Positions 21,952-32,258 of a stretch of 47,089 nt of DNA are shown here, piece after piece; position 1 is the stretch's first letter; each line of letters opens with the position of its first letter. The DNA comes from Candidatus Competibacter phosphatis (GTDB lineage: Bacteria > Pseudomonadota > Gammaproteobacteria > Competibacterales > Competibacteraceae), in assembly GCF_012939995.1 (NCBI RefSeq), contig NZ_SPMZ01000038.1, forward strand, positions 1 to 47,089, written 5' to 3'. The notes beneath the pieces were generated by a model, which was not told the origin of the DNA, made no database searches, and saw nothing but the letters and a program-made list of their open reading frames with translations. Both the position numbers and the translations under genes were made by a program.

Positions 21952-23621
21952 CTCGTGGAATGCTGAAGTTTGCCACCGCCGCGCTGGCGGTGGGCTGGAT
22001 GGGCCTGGCGATGGCCGCCCCGGATGTCGGAACCGCCGAGAAACAGGCGCTGAACATCCACGCGATCGTGATGTTCTTCATCTTCGTGATGATGACCCTG
22101 GGCATCACCTACTGGGCGGCCCAGCGCACCAAAACGGCCAGCGATTATTACTCGGCCGGCGGCGGTATCACCGGCACCCAGAACGGTCTGGCCATCGCCG
22201 GCGATTACATGTCGGCGGCAACCCTGCTCGGTTTGACCAGCCTGACCTATTTTCAGGGTTTCGATGGTTACATCTACTGCATCTGTTTCTACGTGGGCTG
22301 GCCGTTCATCATGTTCATCATGGCCGAGCGGCTGCGCAACCTGGGCAAGTTCACCTTCGCCGACATCACGTCATACCGTTTGGATCAGCGACAGGTTCGC
22401 ACCATCGCCGCCATCGGCTCGCTGACCGTGGTGGTGTTCTATCTGATCGCGCAGATGGTGGGCGCGGGCCAGCTCATCAAGTTGCTGTTCGGCCTGGATT
22501 ACTGGATCGCGGTGGTCATCGTCGGGGTGCTGATGGTGGTCTACGTGACCTTCGGCGGCATGATCGCCACCACCTGGGTGCAGATCATCAAGGCCTGCCT
22601 GCTGCTTGGCGGCGGCACGCTGGTGATGTTGCTGGCCTTTGCTAAGTTCGGTTTCAACTTCGAGACGCTGGCCAGCCAGGCGGTCGCCAACTCCAAGAAA
22701 GGCATAGCGCTCATGGGACCAGGTTCCCTATTGGCCGATCCGGTGACAGCGGTCTCGCTGTCGCTCGGGTTGATGTTCGGCACCGCCGGTCTGCCGCATA
22801 TTCTGATGCGCTTCTTCACCGTACCCAACGCCAAGGAAGCGCGCAAGAGCGTGTTCATCGCCACCCTCTGCGTCGGCTTCTTCTTCACCGTGGTAGCGAT
22901 CATGGGCTTGGCGGCGGTCACCATCGTCGGTACCAACCCGCAATACTTCGAGGGCGGCCAACTCGGCGGCAAACTGCTCGGCGGCAACAATATGCCGGCC
23001 ATGCATCTGGCGCACGCGGTCGGCGGCAACATGATGCTGGGCTTCCTATCGGCGGTGGCTTTCGCCACCATTCTCGCCGTGGTGTCGGGCCTGGCGCTGG
23101 CGGGCGCTTCCGCGATCTCGCACGACCTCTACGCCAACGTGATCCGCAAAGGCCAGGCGACCGAGGCCGAGGAAGTTCGGGTATCCAAGTCGTCCTCATT
23201 AATCCTGGGCGTCCTCGCCGTCCTGCTCGGCATCGCGTTCGAGCGGCAGAACGTGGCGTTCATGGTCGGTCTGGCCTTTGGCGTCGCCGCCTCGTGCAAT
23301 TTCCCGGTGCTGATCCTGTCGATGTACTGGAAGGGACTGACTACGCGGGGCGCGATCTGGGGCAGCATTGCCGGCCTGGTGTCGGCGGTGTTGATCGTCG
23401 TGCTGTCCAAGGCGGTATGGGTCAGCGTGCTCGGCAACAAGGAACCGATCTTCCCCTACGAGCAGCCAGCCCTCTTCTCGATGCCGCTGGCGTTCTTCAT
23501 GGCGTGGCTGGGTTCGGTGACCGATGGCAGCGCCCGGGCCGCGAAAGAGAAAGAGGCGTTCGAGGACCAATACGTTCGTGCCCAAACCGGCTTCGGCTCG
23601 GCAGGCGCGGCCGCGCACTAA
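21948..23621 (+). CDS. actP: Sodium/acetate symporter ActP
   Basis: This is a sodium:solute symporter of the SSS family, 557 residues, with a possible signal-like first helix ending [10 protein letters not shown] and about 13 membrane helices. Typical family text includes [70 protein letters not shown] and [16 protein letters not shown]. The neighbouring yjcH and nearby acs make acetate (and perhaps other short monocarboxylates) the likely substrate. Together with Acs it would allow high-affinity acetate scavenging. A GC-rich hairpin follows. Confidence 0.94.
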   Translation: MTRGMLKFATAALAVGWMGLAMAAPDVGTAEKQALNIHAIVMFFIFVMMTLGITYWAAQRTKTASDYYSAGGGITGTQNGLAIAGDYMSAATLLGLTSLTYFQGFDGYIYCICFYVGWPFIMFIMAERLRNLGKFTFADITSYRLDQRQVRTIAAIGSLTVVVFYLIAQMVGAGQLIKLLFGLDYWIAVVIVGVLMVVYVTFGGMIATTWVQIIKACLLLGGGTLVMLLAFAKFGFNFETLASQAVANSKKGIALMGPGSLLADPVTAVSLSLGLMFGTAGLPHILMRFFTVPNAKEARKSVFIATLCVGFFFTVVAIMGLAAVTIVGTNPQYFEGGQLGGKLLGGNNMPAMHLAHAVGGNMMLGFLSAVAFATILAVVSGLALAGASAISHDLYANVIRKGQATEAEEVRVSKSSSLILGVLAVLLGIAFERQNVAFMVGLAFGVAASCNFPVLILSMYWKGLTTRGAIWGSIAGLVSAVLIVVLSKAVWVSVLGNKEPIFPYEQPALFSMPLAFFMAWLGSVTDGSARAAKEKEAFEDQYVRAQTGFGSAGAAAH

Positions 23622-23742
23622 ATTCTTCCCTCGCTCTCATCGCCATCACCTCGATCATCGTCGAGGTGGTGGCGCGACAATGGCGTTTCCAAGCCCCATC
23701 CCACCCACGGCAATTTCACGGCACCACCGACCCCTGAAAAGC

Positions 23743-23774
23743 CGGAGGGGAGAGCCAACCGGCCCTCCCCTCCG
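23743..23774 (+). terminator. Probable terminator of actP
   Basis: CGGAGGGG at 23743-23750 pairs with CCCCTCCG at 23767-23774, with further pairing inside and a short loop. It is followed by TTTCTCTC, a weak T tract. It lies between convergent actP and rraA and could serve both. Confidence 0.6.
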
Positions 23775-23796
23775 TTTCTCTCAAATCAGGCAACCT

Positions 23797-24276
23797 TCAG
23801 AGCAGCGGTTTTTCCGCCACCAACAAACCATCCTCGTCGGCGTAGAGGTAGTGATTAGGCAGGAAAGTCACGCCGGCAAAGCGCACCGGAATATCCCGCT
23901 CGCCGATGCCGCGCTTGACGCTTTTGAGCGGATGCACACCCAACGCCTTAACACCAATGCCGATTTCGGCGATGGCGGCGGAATCGCGGATGCCACCGTT
24001 CACCACCACGCCGGCCCAGTCGTTCTCCTCGGCCAATTCGGCGAGCTGGTCGCCCAATAGCGCGCAGCGCATCGAGCCGCCGCCGTCCACCACCAGCACC
24101 CGGCCTTCGCCCGGCTCTTCCAGCGCGGCGCGAACCAGGGAATTATCCTCGAACACCTTCAGGGTCACGATGGGACCACAGAACATCACCTCGCCACCGT
24201 AATCGCCGAAAATTGGCTCGGCGATTTGCAGGCGATCGGAAAATTCATCGCACAGGTCGGTCGTCTTGAAATCCAT
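23797..24276 (-). CDS. rraA: RraA family protein (regulator of ribonuclease activity A / aldolase-like)
   Basis: This 159-residue protein matches Rra[12 protein letters not shown] at the start, [33 protein letters not shown] (the glycine-rich site), [10 protein letters not shown] and [17 protein letters not shown]. In E. coli RraA inhibits RNase E; the same fold includes hydroxymethylglutarate/oxaloacetate aldolases, so the true role depends on the organism. Length is that of E. coli RraA. It stands alone at the end of a leftward group following the motor-like genes. Confidence 0.92.
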   Translation of the reverse strand: MDFKTTDLCDEFSDRLQIAEPIFGDYGGEVMFCGPIVTLKVFEDNSLVRAALEEPGEGRVLVVDGGGSMRCALLGDQLAELAEENDWAGVVVNGGIRDSAAIAEIGIGVKALGVHPLKSVKRGIGERDIPVRFAGVTFLPNHYLYADEDGLLVAEKPLL

Positions 24277-24337
24277 GGGGGCTACTCTCGCGGCTTGGGG
24301 ACAGGAATTTTGAAGTTTACCCTACTTATTTTACGCC

Positions 24338-25358
24338 TTAACGGCTGGTGATCTTCAACTCGATGCGGCGGTTGCGACGATACGCCTCCGGGTTGTCCGC
24401 CGGATCGATCGGGTGATATTCCGCCATGCCGACCGCCGCCAATCGCTGTGGTGGAATGCCCTGCTGGATCAGATAGTTCACCACTTCCTGCGCGCGCGCG
24501 GTGGACAGCTCCCAGTTGGAGGGAAAACGACCGCGAATCGGCACCCGGTCGGTGTGGCCCTGCACTTCGATGATCACCGGCAAATCCGGCGGCAGGCGGG
24601 CGGCCAATTGCTGGTAGACCATGGCGAATTTGTCCAGGTCGCCGCGCCCCCCCCGGCGACAGCGTGGCCTCGCCGGAGGGAAACAACACTTCGGACTGAA
24701 ACACGAAGCGGTCGCCCACCACCTTGATGTCGGGGTTGCCGGCGAAGACCTCGCGCAGCCGGCCGAAGAAATCGCTGGCGTATTTCTCCAATTCCTCGAC
24801 CCGCTCCAGCAACCGCTTCTTGAGCGCACTGTCCAGCGCCTCGATCCGACCCTTCTGCTGGACGATGACGGCGTCGCGTTGCGCCAGTTCGTCCTGGTTG
24901 GCCGCCAGAGTCTGGTTGAGCCGCTCTAGTTCGTTGGCCAGGCGTTCGGCCCGGGCGCTGAGTAGCGCCGCCAACTCCTGAGCGCCGACGGCGGCCTGTT
25001 CCGCCTTGCTTTTATCGACGCTCAGCGCCGACTGCGCCATGCGCACCGCCGCCAGTTCGTTGCGCAATTGCGCCAACAGTGCGTCCCGTTCGCCGACCGT
25101 GCTTTCCAGACCCTGGATTCGTCCGCGTAGCCGCTTCGCTTCCTGTTCGGCGTCGCCGGCCAAGCCTTCCAGATGCTCGACGATCCGTTGCAACTGGCCG
25201 ATGGCGGTATCTTTACCCATCATCTCGCGGCCGATCAGCACTTCACTGACCACGAACACCGTGATCAGGAAGATCAGCACCATCACCAGTCCGCCCAACG
25301 CATCGGTAAAGGCGGGCCAGATGTTGATGTCACCGAGCGCATCACGCCGGCGGGGCAT
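24338..25358 (-). CDS. MotB/ZorB-like protein with OmpA-type domain, frameshifted at a G8 run
   Basis: The N-terminus (MPRRRDALGDINIWPAFTDA) leads into one membrane helix (about residues 22-40). Asp19 sits where MotB-type proteins carry the ion-binding Asp. A long coiled coil (about 60-170) follows, then a C-terminal OmpA-like peptidoglycan-binding domain (VIIEVQGHTDRVPI and NWELSTARAQEVVNYL). The frame breaks at the C8 run at 24647-24654 (G8 on the coding strand); removing one base joins the halves into about 339 residues. The start overlaps the end of the MotA-like gene by 17 bp. An upstream open frame exists but lies inside that gene. The pair should form a proton- or sodium-driven peptidoglycan-anchored stator; what it drives is unknown. 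Confidence 0.85.
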
Positions 25359-26430
25359 GGGCGTCCCCGTCTCGATGCGCGATGGTTCCTGGCTGCTGTG
25401 CCAGCAGGCGGGCGATGGTGCGCAATTCGTGCCGCAAATCGGCGGTGCGGTCGTTTTCGATGTCCCGCAAGGCCACTTGCAAAGACTCGATCCGTTCGCC
25501 CAGGCTAGCAATCTGCTCCGCGACCCGAGTGATGCCCTCGCCGCGATTGGCCAGATATTCGGTGGTCGCCGCCACTCGCTCCAGCCGGTCGGTGGTCGCT
25601 TGCAACAAGGCCGCCAGATGGCGTGGCGAAATGGTTTCGGTACTGGCGGTGACCGTAACCACCGGCTGCCACAGAGGCACCAGATCGCTGACCACCAACG
25701 CTTCCAGTTGAGCGTGATGATGGTTCTGGGCATGGAGCAGTTGCAATTCCAGAAAGCTCAACGCCAGCGCCGCCAGCAGGCCGAACATCGAGGACGAGAA
25801 CGAGGTACCCATGCCGCCCAGCGGCGCGGCCAGCCGATCCTTGAAGCTGGCGATCAACGCCATGGTGTCGGCCGCCTTCTCGGTGGACAGACCGCCGATC
25901 ACATCGCGCACTCCGGCGATGGTCAGCAACAGGCCGTAGAAGGTGCCGATCAGACCCAGCAGCACCAGCGCCCCGACCAGATAACGCACCAGCGCCCGCT
26001 GATCGTCGCCCCGAGTGGCCAGCGAATCCAACAGATACGGCAAGGTCGCGGCGGCGTCGCCGTGGCTGACGACCCGATGGATCTTGCGCAGAAAATCGCC
26101 CACTCCACGACCGACATTCTCCAGCAACGCCTCGCTGGCCTCGGCATGGGACCACTCCCGGCGGCGGGCTTTCAAGGCCATCGTGGCGGCTCGTTCGGCG
26201 GCGCGGACTTCCCACAGCGTGTCCGCCAGCGCCTTGAAGGTGTAGAACACCCCGAACAGAAAGACCGCCGCGACGGTGCCGTTCAGATAAGGATTGGTCA
26301 TGAAGGCGGCGGCCAGCGGACGCTGGAAAAATATCCCCAGCGCCGCCAGCGCGATCAGAAACAGCACGGAACGAAGCAGATAACGGCTGGCGCCCCGGGC
26401 GGAGCGCCGATCGGACAGGGTCATGGGCAT
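25342..26430 (-). CDS. MotA/TolQ/ExbB-like ion channel protein
   Basis: This 362-residue protein has four membrane helices (roughly 18-36, 48-66, 160-182, 207-228) with a cytoplasmic domain between the second and third. The core GALVLLGLIGTFYGLLLTIA and GMGTSFSSSMFGLLAALALS fits the MotA/TolQ/ExbB proton-channel superfamily. The C-terminal 120 residues look helical and may form a coiled coil. With the overlapping MotB-like gene it forms a two-gene unit. No flagellar, Tol, TonB or gliding genes are nearby. The architecture recalls ZorA/ZorB of the Zorya defence system, but the effector genes of that system are missing. ATG 26430 and ATG 26424 are both possible starts. Confidence 0.85.
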   Translation of the reverse strand: MPMTLSDRRSARGASRYLLRSVLFLIALAALGIFFQRPLAAAFMTNPYLNGTVAAVFLFGVFYTFKALADTLWEVRAAERAATMALKARRREWSHAEASEALLENVGRGVGDFLRKIHRVVSHGDAAATLPYLLDSLATRGDDQRALVRYLVGALVLLGLIGTFYGLLLTIAGVRDVIGGLSTEKAADTMALIASFKDRLAAPLGGMGTSFSSSMFGLLAALALSFLELQLLHAQNHHHAQLEALVVSDLVPLWQPVVTVTASTETISPRHLAALLQATTDRLERVAATTEYLANRGEGITRVAEQIASLGERIESLQVALRDIENDRTADLRHELRTIARLLAQQPGTIAHRDGDAHAPPA

Positions 26431-26517
26431 CGGCTATCCATCATCTCCCGAACACGGGAGCGCACTCTACATGAATCGGCTCAACGAGGGTACGACCGCC
26501 AAATGTGGCAACGGTTA

Positions 26518-27124
26518 CTAAGCCTGGAAGCCCTGGTCCCAACGGCCGGCAAAGGCGATCCGGTCGAGCGGCTGGCGCGTTCTGGGTGCCAGTTCCCGTT
26601 CGCGCAACGCGTCCGGTAGACCGTCGGCGGGCGCCGGATGACCGACCGCGATCATCGCCATGCAGGTGTGATCGGCGGGGATGGCGAACGCTGCCTTGGC
26701 TTTGTCGGCGTCGAATCCACCCATCTGGTGCGCCACCAAACTCAGCGCCGTGGCTTGCAAGCAGAGATTCTCGTTGGCGGCGCCGGTATCGTGCTGTGCC
26801 CAACGGTTCGGTGCGTCGTTGTGGCCGAATCTCGGCGTTGCCACCGACAGCAGCAATACCGGTGCGTTCTTGACCCAGCCTCGATTGCCTTCGGCCAGAC
26901 ATTCGAACGCACTTTGCCAACCAGCGGCATCGTGAAACCGATCCCAGACCAGATAACGCCACGGTTCGTCGCCGAAGCAGGACGGTGCCCAGCGCGCCGC
27001 TTCCAGTAACGCCAACAGATGCTCGCGGCTGACCGGCTGGTCGGCGGCGATGGCGCGCGGGCTCCAGCGGCGGGCGATGAGGTCGGCAATGGGGGTGCTG
27101 GGTGATGGCGGGTTTGTCGAGCAT
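26518..27124 (-). CDS. Nitroreductase-family flavoprotein (frameshift near N-terminus)
   Basis: The long frame ending at 26518 covers the FMN-binding core: LLEAARWAPSCFGDEPWRYLVW, APVLLLSVATPRFG, ENLCLQATALSLVAHQMGGF and the C-terminal IAVGHPAP. The natural start MLDKPAITQHP at 27124, with a GGGAGA ribosome site, is in another frame. Deleting one base from the G5 run at 27091-27095 joins them and yields IADLIARRWSPRAIAADQPV, exactly the expected nitroreductase N-terminal helix (about 201 residues in total). Such proteins reduce nitro groups, quinones or flavins with NAD(P)H; the physiological substrate cannot be told. It is probably intact in the real genome. Confidence 0.87.
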
Positions 27125-27252
27125 GATGGAGAATCTCCCGGTTATTGGGTATTGCGAAACTGTATAAGAGACCACGGCGATCCGAAAAAAGCGAAAATAG
27201 CGGTGTATTTTTCTTGCGAATCCTTTATTCCATCCACACACGGGGATCGGCC

Positions 27253-27711
27253 ATGTCTTACCTGCAGGAAATCAATGACTATCTCAACCGTTACGTCCCG
27301 CTGTTTCAGGCCATGCAGGCGCGCTTGGAACGCTGCGACGAAACCGGGCTGGCGATCGCCGCGCCGCTGGCGCCGAACATCAACGACAAAGGGATTGCCT
27401 TTGGCGGTTCGATGGCGGCGCTCGCCGCGCTCACCGGCTGGGCGTTGACCCGCTCCACCCTGGACCAGCACGGCGAAAGCGCCGAGATCGTGATCACCGA
27501 TAGCACCTTGAAGTTCCTGAAACCGCTGCGGGAAGACATCCTGACGGAATGTACCCGGCCGGACCTGGCCACCACCGAAAAATTCCTGCAAAGCCTCCGT
27601 CAGCGCGGCAAGGCCCGCTGGGCGGTCGACGTGATCATCCGTTCCGGTGGTGAAGCGGTGATGACCTTCAACGGACAATATGGCGCCTACCGGCCCGAAA
27701 AAGCGGCTTGA
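27253..27711 (+). CDS. Hotdog-fold thioesterase, YiiD C-terminal-like
   Basis: This 152-residue protein starts MSYLQEINDYLNRYVPL and has the hotdog helix and loop text NINDKGIAFGGSMAALAALTGWAL, matching the thioesterase domain found at the C-terminus of E. coli YiiD. Such domains hydrolyse acyl-CoA or acyl-ACP thioesters; the substrate is unknown. The ATG at 27253 has GGGGATCGG before it; longer in-frame extensions have no such signal. The pabB-pabC fusion starts just after, so the two may be co-transcribed. Confidence 0.82.
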   Translation: MSYLQEINDYLNRYVPLFQAMQARLERCDETGLAIAAPLAPNINDKGIAFGGSMAALAALTGWALTRSTLDQHGESAEIVITDSTLKFLKPLREDILTECTRPDLATTEKFLQSLRQRGKARWAVDVIIRSGGEAVMTFNGQYGAYRPEKAA

Positions 27712-27736
27712 ATCACCCTTGGCGGCGGGAAACGGC

Positions 27737-29479
27737 ATGATCGGCGATGCCTTCATCCAGGATGGCCCGCGTGGGCTGCGGTTCACCGCGCCGACACGGG
27801 TGGTGGTCGCCATGCGGCCGGATGAAGTCGTCCCGGCGTTGCAAGCGGTCGAAACGGCCATCGACCAACACGGCCTGACCGCCGCCGGCTTCATCACCTA
27901 CGAAGCCGCCGCCGCGTATGGCCTAGCTGTCCATGCTCCGCTGTCGGAGCTGCCGCTGCTTTGGTTCGGGCTGTATGAACGCGTGGACAGCCTCGACGAT
28001 TGGACGGCGCCATCGACTGATTCGCCGTCCTCCGCTTCCTACACGGTGGGTCCCTGGCAACCCACCCTCGACCGCGCCGCCCATGCAACGGTCGTCCGCC
28101 GGATCAAGGACTACCTCGCTCACGGTCACAGCTATCAGGTCAACCATACCTTTCCACTCCAGGCCACGTTCGCGGGCGACCCGTGGCCATTCTTCGTCGA
28201 TCTGGCGACAGCGCAACAGGGAGAGCACGCCGCGTTTATCGATACCGGTCGATTCGCGGTCTGCTCGGCCTCGCCGGAACTGTTCTTTCAACGGGACGGT
28301 GAGCGCTTGATAACGCGACCGATGAAGGGCACGGCGGCGCGCGGGCGGACCTTGGCGGAAGACGAGGCGCGGATGGCCGATCTACGGCAGTCCGTCAAAA
28401 ACCGGGCCGAAAACCTGATGATCGTGGATATGCTGCGTAACGATCTGGGCCGGATAGCCGAAACCGGCAGCGTGGCGGTGCCCCGCTTGTTCGCGGTCGA
28501 ACGTTACCCCACTCTGTTGCAAATGACCTCCACCGTCACCGCCCGCACCCAAGTCTCGGTGGTGGAGATTCTGAGCAGTCTGTTTCCCTGTGCCTCGATC
28601 ACCGGCGCCCCCAAGGTACGCACCATGCAAATCATTCGGGAACTGGAATCGCAGCCGCGCGGCGTGTACACCGGCGCCATCGGCTGGATCGGCCCGCGGC
28701 GGCAGGCGAGCTTCAACGTAGCCATCCGCACGGCGCTGATCGACCGGGAGCTAGGGAGGGCAAATTACGGCGTGGGCGGCGGCGTGGTCTGGGATTCCGA
28801 TGCCGGCGACGAGTACACGGAATGTCTGCTCAAGGCCCGCGTGCTGGCCACGCGGCAACCGCCGTTTCAGTTGCTGGAATCGCTACTATGGGAACCGGAT
28901 AGCGGCTATTTCCTGCCGGAAGCGCATCTGACGCGGCTGGCGGCTACCGCGACCTACTTTAGCGTTCCATTCGACCGACCCGCCATCGCGACCCGGCTGA
29001 GCGAATCGGCGACGACTTTGAACGCGGCGCACAAGATCCGGCTTCTGCTCGGCCAGAACGGCGCGTTCACGCTGGAGGCGATCCCACTGACACGGGAGAC
29101 AGCTCCGCCACCGGTGCGGATCGGTCTGGCCCAGGCACCCGTCGATTCCCATGTGGTCTGGCTGTATCACAAAACCACCCGGCGCGAGATATACGACGTT
29201 GCTCGCGCGTCGCGACCGGATTGCGACGAAGTGATTCTCTGGAACGAACGCGGCGAGTTGACCGAAACCAGCATGGCGAATCTGGTGCTGGACCTGGACG
29301 GCGAACGATTCACTCCACCAGTGACCAGCGGTCTATTGGCGGGCACGTTTCGCGACTGCTTGCTGGCCGCCGGCCATATCCAGGAACGCATTTTGACCCC
29401 AGACGATTTGCGAGCGGCCCGACATATTTATTTGGTCAACTCGGTGCGCAAATGGCGAACAGCCGTATTGGTTGGCTGA
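27737..29479 (+). CDS. pabBC: Aminodeoxychorismate synthase/lyase fusion (PabB-PabC)
   Basis: This enzyme makes p-aminobenzoate for folate. The first part (about residues 80-370 of 580) is the chorismate-binding PabB domain: YQVNHTFPLQA, SPELFFQRDGERLITRPMKG, NRAENLMIVDMLRNDLGRIA, CASITGAPKVRTMQII and YGVGGGVVWDSD. The second part (about 390-580) is a PabC-like class IV PLP enzyme with the lysine in YHKTTRREIYD and NERGELTETSMANLVL. Fused forms are common in GC-rich bacteria. It needs a separate PabA glutaminase, absent from this window. ATG 27737 is preferred (GGGA six bases upstream); ATG 27680 would overlap the thioesterase gene by 32 bp. Confidence 0.93.
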   Translation: MIGDAFIQDGPRGLRFTAPTRVVVAMRPDEVVPALQAVETAIDQHGLTAAGFITYEAAAAYGLAVHAPLSELPLLWFGLYERVDSLDDWTAPSTDSPSSASYTVGPWQPTLDRAAHATVVRRIKDYLAHGHSYQVNHTFPLQATFAGDPWPFFVDLATAQQGEHAAFIDTGRFAVCSASPELFFQRDGERLITRPMKGTAARGRTLAEDEARMADLRQSVKNRAENLMIVDMLRNDLGRIAETGSVAVPRLFAVERYPTLLQMTSTVTARTQVSVVEILSSLFPCASITGAPKVRTMQIIRELESQPRGVYTGAIGWIGPRRQASFNVAIRTALIDRELGRANYGVGGGVVWDSDAGDEYTECLLKARVLATRQPPFQLLESLLWEPDSGYFLPEAHLTRLAATATYFSVPFDRPAIATRLSESATTLNAAHKIRLLLGQNGAFTLEAIPLTRETAPPPVRIGLAQAPVDSHVVWLYHKTTRREIYDVARASRPDCDEVILWNERGELTETSMANLVLDLDGERFTPPVTSGLLAGTFRDCLLAAGHIQERILTPDDLRAARHIYLVNSVRKWRTAVLVG

Positions 29480-29601
29480 ATTTCTTCACGGATTACATCC
29501 AAGCGATGACGCTCACCAAGAACGGACTCGTATCAGCCACCGGATCGGCATCGCGCTAGAATGGCGGTCGCGGCACAGATTTGCCGACCCGGAGATTTGC
29601 C

Positions 29602-31119
29602 ATGGTTACCTTTGACCTACCCGGCTTTATCACCACGTTTCTGGCCGTGATGGCGGCTTTGTTCGTTTTCGCCATCGGCGTTGGCGTTCTACTGGTCGTC
29701 ACGCTTTACATCATCGATATCACCCAGACGCAACATGCCATTCGTCGCAATTTCCCGGTAATCGGGCGATTGCGCTACCGGTTGGAACATTTGGGCGTAT
29801 TCTTCCGTCAGTATTTTTCCGCCATGGATCGGGAGGAGATGCCGTTCAATCGGGCACAACGCGCCTGGGTCTATCGCGCGGCGAAGAATCTGGACAACAC
29901 ACAGCCGTTCGGTTCCACCCGCGACCTGCGACCGCCGGGTACCGTGTTGTTCACCAACGCGGCGTTTCCGGCACTCGACACCGAACCCACAGCAGTCGAG
30001 CCGCTGACCATCGGCCCGGATTGCCCCCAGCCGTATGCGGCATCCAGCTTTTTCAACATCTCCGCCATGAGCTACGGCGCGATTTCCCAACCAGCGGTAA
30101 GCGCGCTGTCAAAAGGAGCGCGACAAGCCGGTTGCTGGCTCAATACTGGTGAGGGTGGTTTGTCCCCGTATCATCTGGACGGCGGCGCCGACCTGGTGTT
30201 CCAGATCGGCACCGCGAAATACGGAGTGTGCGACCAGGGAGGTGCTCTGGACGACGATAAACTGCGTGCGGTGGCCGCCCATTCTCAGGTGCGCCTGTTC
30301 GAGATCAAGCTGAGCCAAGGGGCGAAACCGGGCAAGGGTGGCATCCTGCCCGCGATCAAGGTCACGCCGGAAATCGCCACCATTCGCGGTATTCCAGTCG
30401 GCCGGGATTCACGCAGTCCCAATCGTCATCCCGACATCGCCGACGCGGCGGCGCTACTGGATTTCGTCGCTCGGGTTCGCGCCATCACCGGCAAGCCCAC
30501 CGGCTTCAAGCTGGTCATCGGCGATCCGCGCTGGTTCGACGACCTGTGCCAGACGATCCTCCGTCGAGGACCGGCCAGCGCGCCCGATTTCGTCACCGTG
30601 GACAGCGCCGACGGTGGCACCGGCGCGGCACCGATGAGCTTGCTCGATTACGTGGGCTTGCCGATCCAGGAAAGCCTACCCCTGGTGGTGGACAAGCTGA
30701 GCGAATACGGTTTGCGCGAGCGGGTCCGGGTCATCGCTTCCGGCAAGCTGATCAATCCCGGCGAAGTGGCTTGGGCGCTGTGCGTGGGTGCCGATTTCGT
30801 GAATTCGGCGCGCGGTTTCCTGTTCGCGCTGGGCTGCATTCAGTCCATGCAGTGCGACAAGAACACCTGCCCGGCCGGGATCACGACTCACAATCCCCGG
30901 TTGCAACGCGGGCTGGACCCGACGGACAAGGCCGAACGAGTACGGCATTACGCGGAGAACTTGCGCCGTGAGGTGGAAATCATCGCCCACGCCTGCGGTG
31001 CGGCGAATCCCCGGCAACTACGGCGTGAGCACTGTCGAATTGTGGTCGGTCCCGGCCGCTCGGTGCCGCTGGACGAACTCTATCGCCCGGCACCAGCCCG
31101 GCGGCTGGACGCCGCTTGA
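29602..31119 (+). CDS. FMN-binding glutamate synthase-like protein, membrane anchored
   Basis: This 505-residue protein has one N-terminal membrane helix (about residues 10-38) followed by a GltB-type central domain: SYGAISQPAVSALSKGA, NTGEGGLSPYH, KLSQGAKPGKGGILPAIKVT, VDSADGGTGAAPMSLLDYVG, IASGKLINPGEVAWAL and the iron-sulfur-like cysteines in CIQSMQCDKNTCPAGITTH. The glutaminase and GXGXG domains of full glutamate synthase are absent, and no GltD-like partner lies nearby. Ammonia source and electron donor are therefore unknown. GGAGA lies before ATG 29602. Members of this short family are widespread but their role is not well defined. Confidence 0.88.
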   Translation: MVTFDLPGFITTFLAVMAALFVFAIGVGVLLVVTLYIIDITQTQHAIRRNFPVIGRLRYRLEHLGVFFRQYFSAMDREEMPFNRAQRAWVYRAAKNLDNTQPFGSTRDLRPPGTVLFTNAAFPALDTEPTAVEPLTIGPDCPQPYAASSFFNISAMSYGAISQPAVSALSKGARQAGCWLNTGEGGLSPYHLDGGADLVFQIGTAKYGVCDQGGALDDDKLRAVAAHSQVRLFEIKLSQGAKPGKGGILPAIKVTPEIATIRGIPVGRDSRSPNRHPDIADAAALLDFVARVRAITGKPTGFKLVIGDPRWFDDLCQTILRRGPASAPDFVTVDSADGGTGAAPMSLLDYVGLPIQESLPLVVDKLSEYGLRERVRVIASGKLINPGEVAWALCVGADFVNSARGFLFALGCIQSMQCDKNTCPAGITTHNPRLQRGLDPTDKAERVRHYAENLRREVEIIAHACGAANPRQLRREHCRIVVGPGRSVPLDELYRPAPARRLDAA

Positions 31120-31213
31120 ACCGCTTCGTCCCCCACAATCAACCTCTTGTTGCCAAAGGGGGCACGATCTCACGCCCATATCCTTGCCCGCTTGTGGGCG
31201 CGGGACGCATCGC

Positions 31214-32110
31214 TCACGCCGGCTCCGTCAACCGCTCCAGCGCTTCGCGGTATTTGGCGACGGTGCGCGCGACGATCTCCGGCGGCAGTTCCGGTCCCGG
31301 CGGCTGCTTGTCCCAATCCAGCGTCTCCAGATAGTCGCGCACGAACTGTTTGTCGAAGCTGGGTGGGTTGACGCCGGGTTGGTACTGATCCGCCGGCCAG
31401 AACCGCGAGGAATCCGGGGTCAGCGCTTCGTCCATCAGCACCAGTTGCCCGCTCTCGTCCAGGCCGAATTCGAACTTGGTGTCGGCGATGATGATGCCGC
31501 GCGCCAGAGCGTAGTCCGCTGCTTCCCGGTACAGTTGTAGGCTGATCGCCCGTACCCGTTCCGCCAAGTCCGCGCCGATTTGACCGACGACGTGATCAAA
31601 GCTCACATTCTCATCATGTGTGCCCAATGGTGCCTTGGTGGATGGAGTGAACAGCGGTTCCGGCAGCCGCTCCGCCAAGCGTAATCCCGTCGGCAGCGGG
31701 ATACCGCATACCCGACCGTCGCGCTGATAATCCTTCCAGCCCGAACCGATCAGATAGCCACGCACGATGGCTTCGACCGGCAAACCCTTCAGCCGCCGCG
31801 CCACCACCGCCCGGCCCGCGACCGCCGCTCGTTCGGTCGGATCGGGTAGTGCCTGCTCCAGCGTCAGGCTGGCCAGTTGCAAATGATTGGGAACGATGTG
31901 GCGGGTGCGGTCGAACCAAAAATTGGATACCGCCGTCAGCACCGCGCCCTTGCCGGGAATCCGGGTGGGCAAAATCACGTCAAAAGCGGAAAGCCGGTCG
32001 CTGGCCACCATCAGCAGGTGCCGGTCGTCGGCTGCGTACAGATCGCGGACCTTGCCGCGATAGATCAGCGGCAAACTGTGAAGATCGGGCGAGGCGGCGA
32101 CAGCGGACAT
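31214..32110 (-). CDS. purC: SAICAR synthetase (phosphoribosylaminoimidazole-succinocarboxamide synthase)
   Basis: PurC ligates aspartate to CAIR with ATP in purine synthesis. The 298-residue protein has [23 protein letters not shown], the substrate loop [44 protein letters not shown] and [10 protein letters not shown], with [15 protein letters not shown] near the end. The size and text fit the longer (yeast-like) type rather than the approximately 240-residue E. coli form. Two closely spaced ATGs exist; ATG 32110 has AGGAG at about 10 nt, ATG 32116 at about 4 nt, so I prefer the first. It is the second purine gene in the window but not linked to purF. Confidence 0.95.
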   Translation of the reverse strand: MSAVAASPDLHSLPLIYRGKVRDLYAADDRHLLMVASDRLSAFDVILPTRIPGKGAVLTAVSNFWFDRTRHIVPNHLQLASLTLEQALPDPTERAAVAGRAVVARRLKGLPVEAIVRGYLIGSGWKDYQRDGRVCGIPLPTGLRLAERLPEPLFTPSTKAPLGTHDENVSFDHVVGQIGADLAERVRAISLQLYREAADYALARGIIIADTKFEFGLDESGQLVLMDEALTPDSSRFWPADQYQPGVNPPSFDKQFVRDYLETLDWDKQPPGPELPPEIVARTVAKYREALERLTEPA

Positions 32111-32258
32111 GACCATGCAACTCCTGCGGCTGGGGAAAGAATCGGCGCGGCGCATTGTAACCGCCCGGCCGGCGACGGAAAATGCGATGATCCACCCGCG
32201 TTCGCCCAACTGACGTTTCGCAAGGCCACCCGACTCTCCGTCAAGGTATGCTGCCGCC

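Noticed and set aside
24338..26430. Complete Zorya defence system
   Set aside because: Only ZorA/ZorB-like genes exist; the neighbours are a nitroreductase and rraA, not ZorC, ZorD or ZorE.
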